Assembly: GCA_020205615.1 (NCBI GenBank)
Contig: CM035163.1
Span: 57,261,899 to 57,325,898, forward strand
Length of the DNA: 64,000 bases
Reading direction: 5' to 3'
From: Panax quinquefolius
Taxonomy: Eukaryota; Streptophyta; Magnoliopsida; Apiales; Araliaceae
The translations under genes were made by a program, and so were the position numbers. Shown in pieces: positions 11,161-23,765 of this stretch (the first letter of the stretch is position 1; each line of letters opens with the position of its first letter). The notes under the pieces were generated by a model. The model was not told the origin of the DNA. It searched no databases and worked only from the letters and a program-made list of their open reading frames with translations.

Positions 11161-12220
11161 TGCATCGAACATTGAAAGTGGGCAATCGATCCTTTTATTC
11201 AACTCACACTCACGATTGTTCCTGTGAAAGCTTAAGTCGAGATGGTCGGGACCATTCACTATCAAGCGAGTATTCTCTCATGGCGCAGTCGAACTCTACA
11301 GTCGCAATCCATTAGATACATTCAAAGTCAACGGACATCGTTTAAAGCATTATTGGGGTGGAGAAGCTAACACCGATGTGATCACCATCACATTGGCCGA
11401 CACAACATGAACAGGAAGTAGTCAGGCTGAACGACTTAAAATCAAGCGCTAATTGGGAGGCAACCCAATCTTTAGTTTATTTCTCGTATTTTTCATTCAT
11501 AGTCGTACAATATAGTTTTCATTAAATTACTAGGTAGTAGCATACAATAAAAGTCTCGTTAATCTCTCCATAATACATCATGTTATCAACAACTCACTAA
11601 TTCTCATGTTTTATATCATGCAGGATGGAAAAAGGATCATCAAGTGAGTTACATTGAAGCAAAATTGAGAAAACAGGGGAGTTTGACAATAGGCATGCCT
11701 GCCGGGGCGGGCTCCTTTTGCACTATAACCCCTGTTGGGGCGGGGGTCTCCAGAATTTTAACAACTGACATTCCTGCCGAGGCGGGCATTTTAAGCCTTG
11801 CACCCCCTGCCGGGGCGGGGGTCCTCAATGCCAGATAACAGTAGCCATGCCCACCGGGGCGGGCCTCTTAAGACTAGTACCCCCCGCTGGGGCGGGGTTC
11901 CTCAAATTCAACAGACTGATGCGGAAGTTATGCAGCCTCTTCCCATGACCAATACCCCACTACCTCAATTAAATCTCCAATAACCACCACCCACTACCAC
12001 CACTTCTACTTCCCACTACTTCATTAACTCCATTGATTCCCCCACCTCTTCACTCCACTAATAGAATTCATTATACCACCTCTATATATTACCACATCTC
12101 CTATCACCATTTCTCACATAAATTGAAGTGGCCATTCCTAGAGGTTACTTGAGAGCTAGAGAGGATCAAATTGAAGAGTTTGGGGGAGACCTAAGGCAAG
12201 TCAAGCAATAAAGAGAGACC
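11161..12220 (+). other. Spacer between pol and third ORF of the Athila-type element
   Basis: It contains the degenerate end of pol to about 11470, a GC-rich repeat cluster (11692-11897) and AC-rich sequence (11950-12120). A short ORF at 11644-11838 reads repeated P-x-G-A-G peptides through the GC-rich motifs. That reading frame is not kept through the last two motifs, so coding function is doubtful. Confidence 0.6.
11692..11897 (+). repeat. GC-rich paired-hairpin repeat, three units of about 76 bp
   Basis: Six GC-rich palindromic motifs alternate between two types. Type I (11692, 11769, 11844) has GCC-rich arms ending GGGC. Type II (11728, 11802, 11879) has ACCCC arms answered by GGGGT. Each unit holds one of each. 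The best example, at 11802-11822, has perfect 6-bp arms ACCCCC/GGGGGT. The same pair occurs once more in the LTR (14966-14985 and 15075-15086). Confidence 0.8.
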
Positions 12221-13428
12221 ATGGCTTCACAACCAACATTGAAACGCCAAAGGGGAGAGAGTTTAAGGCCATCTCAACCAACCGAAACCTTCGATTGTCG
12301 GAAATTCGTGAGTGTCGCCGCTGTCGACCGGTATGATTACATGCTCACCAAAGCCCTTACACCGGAGCGGGGGTTGGCACCAGATCTTAGTGATGGGGAG
12401 ATGATTCCTCAAATTTATCAAAAGGGGTGGACAAAATTCACTGAAGAGCCAGAACCCGCTGTGGTCAACATTGTCAAAGAATTCTATGCAAACACTGAGG
12501 ATAAAGCTCTATTCAATGCGTTTGTGAGGGGTTATTTGGTTCTGTTCAGTGCCGATGCAATCAACACCTACTATCAACTGCGGGTACCTCGCCACTGCCA
12601 ATATGCTCATCTATGAGATTCTGATCCAGACTATGATGCAAAAATCACGGAGATGACAAAGCCGGGAACATCTTGGATCAAAGGTCGGAAGGGAGGCACA
12701 GTGTTCCATAGAAAGGACCTTAGCTAGTATGGAAAAATTTGGTACGCATTCCTATGCGCTAACTGCTTCCGTCTCAACACACCTCAGACGTGACCAAAGA
12801 GAAGGCGTTACTATTGTACGCAATTGTGCAAGATTTCGTTATCGACGTCGGGGCCATTATCTGTTTCTCCATCCGCCGGTGTTTACGTGGAAATTTTTCG
12901 GGTGGCTTGCCACACCCAGCACTCATATGTGGGTTGTGTCTCAGTGCAGGTTTGAGATGGTCCGACGATGAGCCCACACAAATGCCGCTCGCGTTGCTTG
13001 ATTATAGAATGATAGCGCGGTATTCTGTATGGGCAAGAGGCGATTCACATCCGCGTGGTTTGGGCTTTATTTTTCCATCGGCTTTGAAAGACGAAGTTGA
13101 TTCTACAGAGGCATCAGAGGATGATGATAAATCTATGGAAGATCAAGGGGTCGAGCAGGTACCGCAAACCAAGGCAATATCCAGTCCTCAGTTCCTTGAT
13201 TTCCAAAATCAAATGAATGAGCACAACAAAGCACCACATCGGGAAATGGGTCGATTAACAATGAGGCAAGATCACATGTTTGATGCTATGAACGCATCTT
13301 TCGCCGCACTCAACACAACCCTTCAAAGCTTCAACCCGGTGGCCCAATTTCCATATCAGCAGCCCGTGCCAATTCTGAGGTTTCCACCAAGTGATTCAGA
13401 CGAAAAAGAGCAACAACCACCTCCTTAG
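12221..13428 (+). pseudogene. Post-pol ORF of Athila/Tat element (putative plant transposon protein domain)
   Basis: The ATG at 12221 opens 131 codons resembling the putative plant transposon protein domain found in the extra ORF of Athila/Tat elements (PF20167-like by memory): KGWTKF, VKEFYAN, FVRGYLVLFSADAIN. A TGA at 12614 and TAG at 12725 interrupt it. After a frameshift near 12783 the domain continues (TKEKALLLYAIVQ, PHPALICGLC). It ends in an acidic linker, a Gln/Asn-rich possible coiled-coil stretch and a Pro-rich C-terminus at 13428. The function of this ORF in the family is not established; it has been discussed as envelope-like or accessory. This copy is broken in at least three places. 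Confidence 0.75.
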
Positions 13429-14744
13429 ACTTAAGCGATAATAGGGAAGTCCTCTCGTACTTATTTTGATTATTTATCCAATGAGGACATTTTATTACTT
13501 AAGTTTAGGGGATTTAAATTCATGTTTGCATGCATATGTAGTACTTAGGTTTGCATTTTGTCATTTTAATTTCATTTCAATGTTGCATATTAATTTAGGA
13601 AGCATTGCATGATAGCTTAGGTGCATACATAGTAGTTTAGGTTATTTTTGTCTTTGCATTGTTGTAGTTTTGTAAATAGTGCATTTTGTTATCTAAAAAA
13701 AAATTAGTTAGTTAAATATTGTGTTTGCATAAGTCCAGCAATGTTGTAGTTCATATTATTTGTGGGCCAATGATGAGATTGATAATAAGTTAACAAATAC
13801 AGCATTGATGACTAGAACTTTGATGCAATTTCTGTTATGAATCAAATCTTGAGCTCTTTTTAGGCCGGTATAGAAAAGGTTATACGATTAATAACATCTT
13901 TGTTATTTAGTCGGATCAAATTGATACATAAATAGTCTCTAAAGGATAATGCTAGAGTAAATGAGAAAACGACAAGGATAGAAAGTAAAGGCAAAAATTA
14001 GGCAAGAACCTAAGTTTGGGGGATGATATGTGGGGTATATAAGCTTTATCTAAAAAAAAAAGAAAGAGAGTATATATATCGTGACTAGTCTTATTTCGGG
14101 GCCTTTGTTACTTGAAAATGTACGCCCGAGGGGATTGTCTTTACACCTAGCACCCTAAGGTCTTTTATGGTCTGGGAGTTGTTGGTTGAAAGCTCGTTAA
14201 GGGTAGCACTGTTAGCCTAATGGGATGAGACATTGCACAGTCATGTATGTATATAGTTAAAAAAAGAATAAGACGGGAAAAGAGCAAAAAGCCCTCGTGA
14301 AAATAAAAATAAAAACAATTATATATAGAAATAAAGTATAAATACCCTATGTGAATCCCTGGAAATAGTAATTGCTTAGTTCGAGTTAGAACTTCTCTAT
14401 CTTTGGGAATTTTTAGTTTGCATTGTATGATTCCTTCTAAGAAATTGGTTATATATTAAAACTTGAGTCCGTAGCAGTTATCATGGATGTTGATCACACA
14501 CGCACACTATACCAGTGTTGATGGCTTGAGATTTGAGGATTAAGGTTGAATTGTAGATTGGTTTTGGTGATTGATATTGTATAGTAGCTTATTTTCATTG
14601 AGGCCGTTAAGATAATCTTGATTTTACGATACCGATGGATTCAAAAGCATATAACTTAGATCATATTTATTTCATCTCATTGCATTGCATAGTATGTAGT
14701 TGTTTTGTGCTCGAGGACTAGCACGGTTTAAGTTTGGAGGATTT
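13429..14744 (+). other. 3' untranslated region of the Athila-type element
   Basis: AT-rich and without coding signal. Purine-rich phrases of the type TAAGTTTGGGGGA occur at about 13500, 14010 and 14730. Only the last adjoins the LTR. Confidence 0.65.
14731..14744 (+). promoter_or_regulatory. Polypurine tract (Element 2)
   Basis: AGTTTGGAGGATTT directly precedes the LTR start TGATAAG. It matches the position and composition of the plus-strand primer in Athila/Tat elements. Confidence 0.8.
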
Positions 14745-16214
14745 TGATAAGTGGATTTTATATACGCGAATCAGTGTCCATTTCATGCTTATTTGTTGCT
14801 AATTTTGTGTGTTCATGTTTGTTTTTACTTGTTTTATGTTATTTCATGTGTAGGATGGTTGTTGTGGCATTTAGAGTATATTTGGAGTCAATTGGGATGA
14901 TTTGGAGTCAATTGGAGCAAAATTGGAAGAAGCTATGAAGTTCAGCAAAGATTTTAGCGGAACAGATGCCCGTCGGGGTGGGCATGTTTATATTGTATAC
15001 CCATTTGAAATGAGGTCTTCATCAGGACTTAGCAGAAAGGTAGCCTTGGGGACGGACTATTTTTAGGACTTACACACCCCGGGGTGAGGGGTCCTTATTG
15101 TTGTGTTTTGTTTATGTTGAAACTCTTGTTGGACATGGTTTCTAGCATATTGGATTTTACACAGACTCTACTTGATGAAGAATTTCGGTTGGGACTTGTG
15201 TTTTTGACAACTATACTCAATTAACAACGAATTAAACAACACACAAGGCACATTACGAAGATTAATCTCAGTTTTTCTTAGCAAGCATTGGAGGAGTATT
15301 TTGTGGAGATTTTTGAGACGATTGCAATTTTAGGCTACGTGAAGGGTGTTTTTCAATATTCTTCTTCTTAGGCTATTATTTGTAATTGAAAGAATGGTTT
15401 CTATGATTTATTTAGTGTTTATTTCATTTATGATGAACTAATTCACTTTTTAGGCTTATGATGGATCTTTGAGTGAATCGATGATTTTGTAACTTTGAAT
15501 TCCAATTTAATAATCTATTTTCAATTTATCTATATTAATTTGAGCTTGAATTTATGAATTGCCTGATCAACAATTCTTTGTGGATTTGTATGGAATCGAG
15601 AGAGGATATTCAAATCTAGACTTAGTTAATATAGTATGTGTTCATGAATTTTGTGAATAACAAAATCTTGATGAATGTTAAGGTAGAGATATGCTTGACA
15701 TTGCATGTAATCAGATAGATAACTTAATCTTAAACCTTCTTTAATTGTAATTCATATAGAGATATAGTGAGTTAGTTGATTAAGGTGTTTAACTTGTTTC
15801 TATCTTAATTATGGATTTAAGTTTATACGGTATTAGTGCATCGAGAGGTGGTTAATACTACATTCGTGTTCTTGATTAATTGACTGGGATAGTGAATTGA
15901 ATTGGAATAAAGGTGTTAAAATCAGAGTGAAGCTTAAGGTGAAATCATAAGTCTAATTCTCCATTACTTGTTTAAAATTTTAGATTTTGATATGTGTGAT
16001 TGTTTTGTGGTAGTTGGTTATTCTTTAATTTAGAATTTTTAATTATAATCATTGATTTGAATAGTTTAATAAAATTAGGATTAATAGGAAATTGGTAATT
16101 GTAAGTTAAGATTTTTGCTAGTTGTTCTCTGTGGGAACGATACTCTACTCATCACTTTATTACTTGTTGACCACATATACTTGTGTGTTATGCGTATATA
16201 GATTTTACCCAACA
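14745..16214 (+). repeat. 3' LTR of the Athila-type element (1470 bp)
   Basis: It begins TGATAAGTGGATTTTATA, the typical start of Athila/Tat LTRs, and ends TTTTACCCAACA. The stretch CTCTGTGGGAACGATACTC near 16126 is the conserved pre-terminal block of these LTRs. The LTR carries one copy each of the two GC-rich hairpins. The following sequence is the reverse chromovirus LTR, so the target duplication should be ACTAT (16215-16219). Confidence 0.85.
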
Positions 16215-17279
16215 ACTATTTGAATTAGAAAATCACGGGTGAACAGGAAAATATTCACTGATGCTTCTTCGGCTGATAATTTGATTTTCACTATGCAACA
16301 CTATGCAATAAAATATTGTAATAAAATGAAAAATTTAAATAAAATAAAATATATTCTATTTTATATAAAAAGTTTTCTGTTTTATTACTATTATAATACT
16401 AATAAAACCAAACTTATATTATATATATATATATAAGTAATAAAACAAAACTGAGATAACTTTCTACCGACGATTTTGAAAAATGAGTAAGTGGGAGTCC
16501 ATGTAATAAGCCAAACTTATAACAAATACTTCATAAAAATCTCTCTATTTATCACAAATCACTTGTCTTCAATAAACACATTTTTAATTATTCATCATTA
16601 ATATTATAGCTCACAATATTAAAAACAAGATCATTCCCAGGAAAGAGGGGGCTTTACGATAATGACTTCTCCTTATTGGCACGCAATTAGGTGATCAAAC
16701 CCCTTTCCTCGATAGAACTTTCTAGACATTGTCAATAATGCATATAATAATATGAATAACTCTGCCATCTCAATTATTGATTTAATAATATAAAATATTA
16801 TACAGATGATACTGTGACAACAATTGAATTAATAATGCGAGATACTATGCAACAACTACTATTGCAATAATTGAGTCTAACTTAATGACTTCATACGTAA
16901 GCATCAATAATCAGAGATAATGTGCAATACCGTGTGCTACTATGCAACCACACATATTACTGTACATTTATCACATGGTATTTCAACAGTTAACAGTAAA
17001 ATTTTTGCCGTTATTTTTATAAAAAGGTTATTTATGTCGCTTTCTAAATCTAATAATAATTCCGTTGTGGGGTCCACCAATGATTATTCTGTCGTATAGA
17101 TATTTCTCGATAAATAGAATATTCCCCGACCCAACGAATATTTTATGACAACTTGCTTACTTTGCAAAATTTGTAAATATTACCCACAACTATAACATTA
17201 TATCAAATTCACACCTTATTATTCAAAATAATATTTAGAGAAAAATTAAATCTTTATTCATAAAAGTTGGGGTCTTACA
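16215..17279 (-). repeat. Chromovirus LTR fragment, reverse (Element 3)
   Basis: On the minus strand it starts TGTAAGACCCCAAC at 17279 and matches the first kilobase of the Element 4 LTRs (for example 18648-19700). It is cut at 16215 by the Athila-type insertion. It holds a (TA)n run at 16419-16435 but lacks the 60-bp core found in the TA tract of Element 4. The short plus-strand ORF at 16239 is incidental. Confidence 0.88.
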
Positions 17280-18647
17280 ACCTTCCCTTCTTATGAAATT
17301 TTATCCTCGAAATTGGTGTACGTACTTTTGAGCGTAGAATATGTTCCTTCTTATCCAAGATTTTATCTTCTGCTATCTCGTCTGGTTCTAATTCAATAAT
17401 TTGGTTCGGGTATTCCACATATTTACGTAACATAGATATGTGAAAAATGTTATGAACACGAGTCATACTTGGCGGTAAGGCGAGTCTATAGGCCACATTT
17501 TCTACTCAGTCGAGGATTTCAAATGGACCAATGAATCGAGGTTTAAGCTTTCCTCTCTTTCCAAATCTTGTAACTCCTTTCCATAGAGCAACACGTAGCA
17601 ACACAGGATCTCTAACATTGAATTCCACGTCCCTTCGATGAAGATCAACATAACTCTTTTGTCGATCTTTTGAGGTTTCTATACATTACCAGATCATTTG
17701 AATCTTTTCTGTAGTCATGCATATCAATTCCGGTCCCAACAACGTTGCTTCACCCACCTCATCCTAGCGTACTGGAGAATTACACTTGCGTCCATACAAC
17801 GCCTCGAATGGATTCATGCCTATACTTCATTGGTAACTGTTGTTGTAGGAGAATTCCACTAATAGCAAGAACTTGTCCCAACTTACTTTGAAGTCTAGGA
17901 CACAGAGTCTTAATAGATCTTCAAGAGTCGGAATAGTCCTCTCCGACTGTCCATCCGTTTGAGGATAATATGCAGAACTGAATTATAAATTCGTGCCCAT
18001 AGCTTTCTGCTAACTGACCCAAAATTGTGAAGTGAATCTTGGGTCTCAATCAGAAACTATGGATACTGGCATACCATGCAGTTTTACAATCTCATTTATG
18101 TATATACGAGCAAGACGTTCAAGTGAATAAGTTTCTCGTATAGGTAAGAAATGAGCAGACTTGGTTAATCTATCGACAATGACCCAAATTGCATCTATGC
18201 CTTGAGAAAACTTGGGAAGACTAGTAACTAAATCCATGTTTATGTGCTCCCACTTCCATTCTAGAATTTCAAGTGGTTGCAATGGACCTTTTGGTACTTG
18301 ATGTTTCGCCTTGACTCGTTAACAAGATAAAAACCTTGAGATAAACTCCGCTCTCTCTATTTATATTGCTCCACCAAAATATATGTCGAAGACCACAATA
18401 CATTTTAGTACTCCCAAGATGGATTGCAAACAGTGTGTTGTGGGCCTCCATCATGATTTTATACTTCAAATCAGAGTCGTTTAGGAACATAAATTTAGGA
18501 GTTGACTCGAAGTATTCCTTCTTCATCGATTCTTGCTTCTGGAATAACACCATCTTGCACCATCTTCTTCATTTGCATCAGCTCCAGGTCCGTAGCTTGA
18601 ACAGCTTTAACTTTGTCTATTAAAGTTGGTTCTACTCATATATTTGA
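17280..18647 (-). pseudogene. Chromovirus integrase remnant (Element 3)
   Basis: Minus-strand sequence starts with the polypurine tract (complement at 17280-17292). Reading upstream, a shortened C-terminal part (17275-17496) has AYRLALPPSMTRVHNIFH but lacks the DLTYEE block and the chromodomain core present in Element 8 (45283-45560), so an internal deletion is visible. The catalytic core (about 17950-18282) keeps HINMDLVTSLP. A stop falls just after VSD, where the family has the second Asp. The zinc-binding region is at 18290-18553. The forward LTR of Element 4 interrupts it at 18648, and the rest of pol lies beyond the window. Confidence 0.85.
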
Positions 18648-19373
18648 TGTAAGACCCCAACTTTTATGAATAATGATTTAATTTTCTCGAAATATCATTT
18701 TGAATATTAAGGTGTGGATTTGATATAATGTTATAAAATATTTGATTGGTCAGGAAATATATGTTTTATCAGGGAATATTCGTACGACGGCGCAATCATT
18801 AGTGGACCCCACAACAGAAATTATTGTTGGAGTTAAAAAATGACAGAAATGTCTTTTTATAAAAATAACGGTAAAAGTTTTACCGTTAACTGTTGAAATA
18901 TCCGGTGGTAAAAGTACAGTAATACACGTGGTTGCATAGTAGCACATGGTATTGTACATTATCTTTGATTATTGATGCTTAAGTGAGAAGTCACTCAGTT
19001 TTATTCAATTATTGCCATAGTAATTGCTGCATAGTATCTCATGTTATTGATTCAATTATTGTCACAATATTTTATATTATTAAATCAATAATTGAGATGA
19101 CAAAGTTATTCATATTATTATTTGCATTATTGACGATGTCTAGAATGTTCTGTCGAGGAAAGGGGTTTGGTCACCTAATTGCACGCTAATAAGGAGAAGT
19201 CCTTATTAGAAAGCTCCCTCTTTCTTGGGAATGATATGATTGTTAATATTGCAAGTTATAATATTATTGATGAATAATTATTGTTTAAAAATGTGTTTTG
19301 TGTAAGTTTGGCTTATTACATGGACCCCCACTTACTCATTTTTTTCAAAATCATCGATAGAAAGTTTTTTTTT

Positions 19374-19375
<2 letters not shown>

Positions 19376-19422
<47 letters not shown>

Positions 19423-19494
19423 CACACACACACACTCCCACATTCATAATGCATCACCACACCATTCCTTTTTTTCTTCCCGGCATCACCCCCC

Positions 19495-19523
<29 letters not shown>
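19376..19523 (+). repeat. (TA)n/(CA)n tract enclosing a 60-bp core
   Basis: (TA)n at 19376-19418 passes into a CA-rich run, then a unique core (19436-19494: TCCCACATTC ... GGCATCACC), then (AT)n at 19495-19523. The core is the reverse complement of 63502-63564 in the other LTR of the same element. The Element 3 LTR has a TA run but no core here. Confidence 0.85.
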
Positions 19524-19527
<4 letters not shown>

Positions 19528-19709
19528 ATTTTGTTTTATTAGATTATAAATAGAATATATTATATATTGTTTAAAGTTTTTGTTTTATTAGAATATTTTA
19601 TTGCACAGTGATGAATAGTAAAAATTAGAAAATCAGATGAATTCTTCGCCCGTGAACTATTACTGTTGATCCGTGATTTTATTTTCTAAATAGTATCATT
19701 CCATTATCT

Positions 19710-19717
19710 TATAAATA
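19710..19717 (+). promoter_or_regulatory. LTR TATA box (Element 4, 5' LTR)
   Basis: TATAAATA in the context CTTATAAATAGGAAGCTC, the same position relative to the LTR start as in the other family members. Confidence 0.65.
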
Positions 19718-20712
19718 GGAAGCTCAATTTAGAAATAAAAATCACTCAAAATCAGATAATTCTTCTTCTATAATATTGAACGTATTTCTTTTAAGTTTAA
19801 GGAAGATTTAAGTGTAGAAAATAGTGAAAGTTTTGTGACGCCCCCAAATCTGGGTTACCTGACTCCCGAATTTGGTGCTCACGATCCATAATATAATAAG
19901 CATCTAACTACCCTTTCATTGATGAATAAACTATTACACCACATTAACTTATAAAGTTAATACATTAGTCTAAGGTTCTCTATCCTTAACATTACAAGCA
20001 TACCCTTTAGTTATACAAAAGGGTTCACAAACATAACATAATAATAATGCTATTCATAACTAATTTATTACAACGCCTTTGCCCTTGTCCTTCACCGCAC
20101 TTCCTGCCACTTCGTCCCTAGCTGAAAAGTTTTATTTAGCAAGGGTGAGCAACAAATTTGCCCCGTAAGTTAAGACATGCAATAAATATATAAGAATCAA
20201 TAAGAACAGACTATCTATTTTGATAGAATGAAACCAAAGTTCGGGGAACTTTGAAATAGTTGAACAAAGCTTTAATAATTAACAAGTCTTCTCGTATTCT
20301 ATGCAACACAATAATCTGATAATGAAAGAGTACAACGCTTTCAAAGTTTCTACGATATTCTAATGAATAATCAAGAATTAATTCTACGCAGTAACAAAGT
20401 GGAATATTTTCCAGATTTATGCTGAGTGATCCATTGGATCTTGAACTTCTCTTCTCGAGTAACTATCAAAGATTTGACTTTGATATACCCAGGTGTATCG
20501 GATAACCATAAAGATTAAATCATACCCTCTGCGCAAGTACTTAGAAATAAGCCAACTCCTTGTACCTTATATTATGTATAATACTTACACGCGCGCAAAG
20601 GTCGAATTTACGGCCAATAAAATGTTCCCTTTGTATAAAAGGTTGTTCTTCTAAGTCTAAGAATTAAAATTTGATTTAACAACGAAATACTATAATTTCA
20701 ATATTTAATCAC

Positions 20713-20870
20713 TTTTCTTCTCTTCTCTTCTCAAACCTATCAAGTTTTCTTTTTCGATCTAGCCGAAACAACTGGCATTGATCTATCAATAATAATTGAA
20801 TTCTCTTCTCTTCTCTTCTTGAACCTATCAAGTTCTAACAAATGTTCATCTAGCCAAAATAATTAGCTAA
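20713..20870. repeat. Two-copy repeat of about 88 bp with (TTCTC)n tract
   Basis: CTTCTCTTCTCTTCT followed by ACCTATCAAGTT and ATCTAGCC occurs at 20713-20765 and again at 20801-20856, inside the solo LTR. Confidence 0.75.
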
Positions 20871-23765
20871 GACATGTTTCAATACGATTAAACAATAGAC
20901 AGAATTTAACTGTACTATTTGAATTCAATAATAGCTTCTACGGATGTGAATATCCAACAACAATTATTCTACAAGTATATTCTCAGAATCAATAATTCAA
21001 TTTGAATTAATAAACATGCACTAACTACGAATAATTAATAATAAATTATTTGACGTGGTCTAATTAACAGTAATTAACCACCATAATAATTGAACAATAT
21101 TAACTCAAGGTTGAGTTAAGGAAACTTGCCTTCTTCGTTGATTACTGCTACATAATAAACTTATCTGCGTTCGTAAGACCTAAAATCAACAATATCTGTC
21201 TCACAATTAACACAATAATTCATAACACACATCACTATAATTTACATTCAATACTTCTCCTAGACACATTACCACATAGCCACATTAGTGTTTATAACCT
21301 ATATAAACACTTATCAAGTCTAACTAGTTTAGATGCGGTTGGACTTGGCCCATTCTCTGTTATTAGTCACACCCTATCGACAATTAACACATTGATTGTC
21401 AATTAAACTCGATTTCAAAGCTTCAATATTATTTTAGATAAGTCAAATATCGTATATAATATTTTTCTGAAGCTTTTAATAATTTATAAACAATTATTAT
21501 AATTTATAATAATTTTTCAAACACTTAAATTATTTTTAAATGATTTAATTATCAAATAATCTTATCATCATTAATATTTAATAATATAAAAATATTAATG
21601 TTATACTTATCAAAATATTAAAGTTATTATTAATAACTTGAAATATTTTTAAATCATCAATATTCTACTTAAATGATTTTTAAATTAAGTAAAATCATTT
21701 TTAAACCCTCATCATTAATATTTAAATATTAATGAAATTATCATCAAAATATTAAAAGTTATTAATTATAACTTAAAATATTTTTAAATCATTTTTCTCA
21801 TTTTTAAATGATTTTAAATCAATAAAATCATTTTAATTCATAATAATTAAATAAATCTAATAGCATTAATATTAATTTATTAATGAGAATTCTCCAAAAA
21901 TATTGAAAATTATATTTTATAATTCAAAATATTTTCTAACACTTTATTCTCATTTAAAATGATTTTAAATCAATAAAATCATTTTTAACTTATTTATTTA
22001 ATACAATAATTAAATAAATCTAATATCATTAATATTAAATATATTAATAAAATTCTCCAAAAATATTAAAAGTTACATTTTATAACTCAAAATATTTTAA
22101 ACACTTTATTATTATTTAAAATGATATTTATAATATTAAAATCATTTTTCTCTAATTTATTTAATATAATAATTAAATAAATTAAATACTATTAATATTT
22201 AAATAATTATAAATATTAATGAAAAATATTCCAAATAGTCAAAAATTATTTTTCATAATTTAAAATAATTTTTAAAACTATTTTTAATAATTTTTAGAAT
22301 TTATTTATATTTTTTAAATATTTTCCGAAAAAATCAAAAAATAAAAATAATTAAACCGTCGCTATAGCCCTTTAGTGAAACTTTCTGTCATCTTAGGTGT
22401 TCTTGAGCCTCAAGAACACTGTCAGACCAGTTTCAAGGGTGTCTTTCTTGACCACTTATAAAATCCAATCTATACATTTTCTGGGCAATGTTAAACATTG
22501 ATCATGTAGTGTGTATGTATCACTACATTGATCAATCATCATCTCAAACATACAACAAACCAACAAGAAGATCTAGGCTTGCAAACATGCTGTCAGAGTG
22601 TTTCTGGGGTTTTCCAAGAAACCCAGCTGTTCTACTGGTCAATTTCATGCTAGATTTAATCTAGGTTCCATTCATGTTTCATGTGATCTAATGGTTCAAA
22701 GTTATAGTAAATATGTCAAGGACCATTAATATAACAACAGATCAGTTCAAAAATAAAAGATTCACAAGTTATGACTCGGTCAAAGCTTATTAGAAAAATT
22801 GTTCATACCCTTTTATGGAAATTCCAGAAATGCAAAATCAGTGTAAGTGGCCTACTTTGACCACTTGCTACGTTTGATCTGTTGATTGTTTATGGGATCT
22901 TAAGGCATGGGTCTACAGTACAAACATCAGGCTACATTTTTATTACAAGAACAACAACAAACAACATAACACTTGACAGATCAAGGAGCTTAAAATTCTT
23001 GTCAGGCTCGATTTTAAGTTTTTGGGTTGCCCAGAATTTACTCGGTCATGGTCGGTCAACCAACTTTGACCGATTATAACTCAAAATCTGGACATCAAAT
23101 GACTACGATTCCAGTTCTAGAATAAAGTACTCATGTCAAACTACTCATACAAAGCTTAAAACAACAAAAATAATAAACAGGGAAGAATCTATGGGCTCTG
23201 ACATTTGCTTGTCAGACCAAAAAATTGCTCTTGGACAGTTTTGGAAAATCATCATTTTAAAGCATTTTGATGCTATGGATCTATGGTATATCACCATAGA
23301 TCATCATAAAACATCCTTTAACAAAATTCTAAACACATAAACACGAATTTTTACAAAGCATACAAGATCAAAGTGTTAGCTAGGGTTTATACATTTCTAA
23401 TGTAAAGCTTTGATTCTTACTTTCCAATCTGATATTATGGCTGCTAGGGGCTATTTATGTGACTGAGGAACTTGATATATTTGAAGGTTTAGAGAGAGAA
23501 TGAGTTTCGTGAGAGCTTGGAAACAAATGAAAATTATTTGTGACTTTCTCTCTCTCTAATTCTCTTATATTACTTAGATGCATGTATGATCTGATGTTGC
23601 TGTCAATTGGAGGCTAATTTGCAGAGATTTTATGTCACAAAGTCAAGCTAGTTGGTCACCTACTCTTGATTTGGAAAGATTTGGAAGATATCTAATAAAA
23701 ATATACTAAAAGAGCATTTTGGACAATTGCTCTATAATTTTAATGGCATACGTGGAATTTACCAA

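Larger units (their letters stand above)
7749..16214 (+). mobile_element. Element 2: Athila/Tat-type Ty3/gypsy element, 5' part off window
   Basis: This is the 3' part of a non-chromoviral Ty3/gypsy element: protease-RT-RNase H-integrase, a GC-rich hairpin array, a third ORF after pol, a polypurine tract and a 3' LTR. Its 5' LTR and gag should lie left of Element 1, outside the window. It inserted into the reverse chromovirus LTR that continues at 16215. Protease and RT sequence signatures and the extra ORF support the lineage. Confidence 0.88.
18648..19833 (+). repeat. 5' LTR of Element 4, first part
   Basis: It begins TGTAAGACCCCAAC and is colinear with 62623-63878. It lacks about 47 bp present in the 3' LTR between two GTTATA copies (junction near 18730). 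The last five bases, AGTTT (19829-19833), are the target duplication of the solo LTR that follows. The LTR resumes at 24367. Confidence 0.9.

Noticed and set aside
11644..11838. Small gene encoding P-x-G-A-G repeats
   Set aside because: The peptide pattern comes from the GC palindromes; the frame is not kept across the last two motifs and the LTR copies are not in an ORF.
11692..11897. CpG island or host gene promoter
   Set aside because: GC richness is confined to repeated palindromes inside an Athila-type element and recurs in its LTR; no gene start follows.
16239..16436. 65-codon ORF next to the Athila LTR
   Set aside because: Lies on the wrong strand of the Element 3 LTR and consists of AT-rich low-complexity sequence.
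22882..23079. 65-codon ORF inside the long solo LTR
   Set aside because: No recognisable motif, alone in 4.5 kb of AT-rich LTR sequence; expected by chance.
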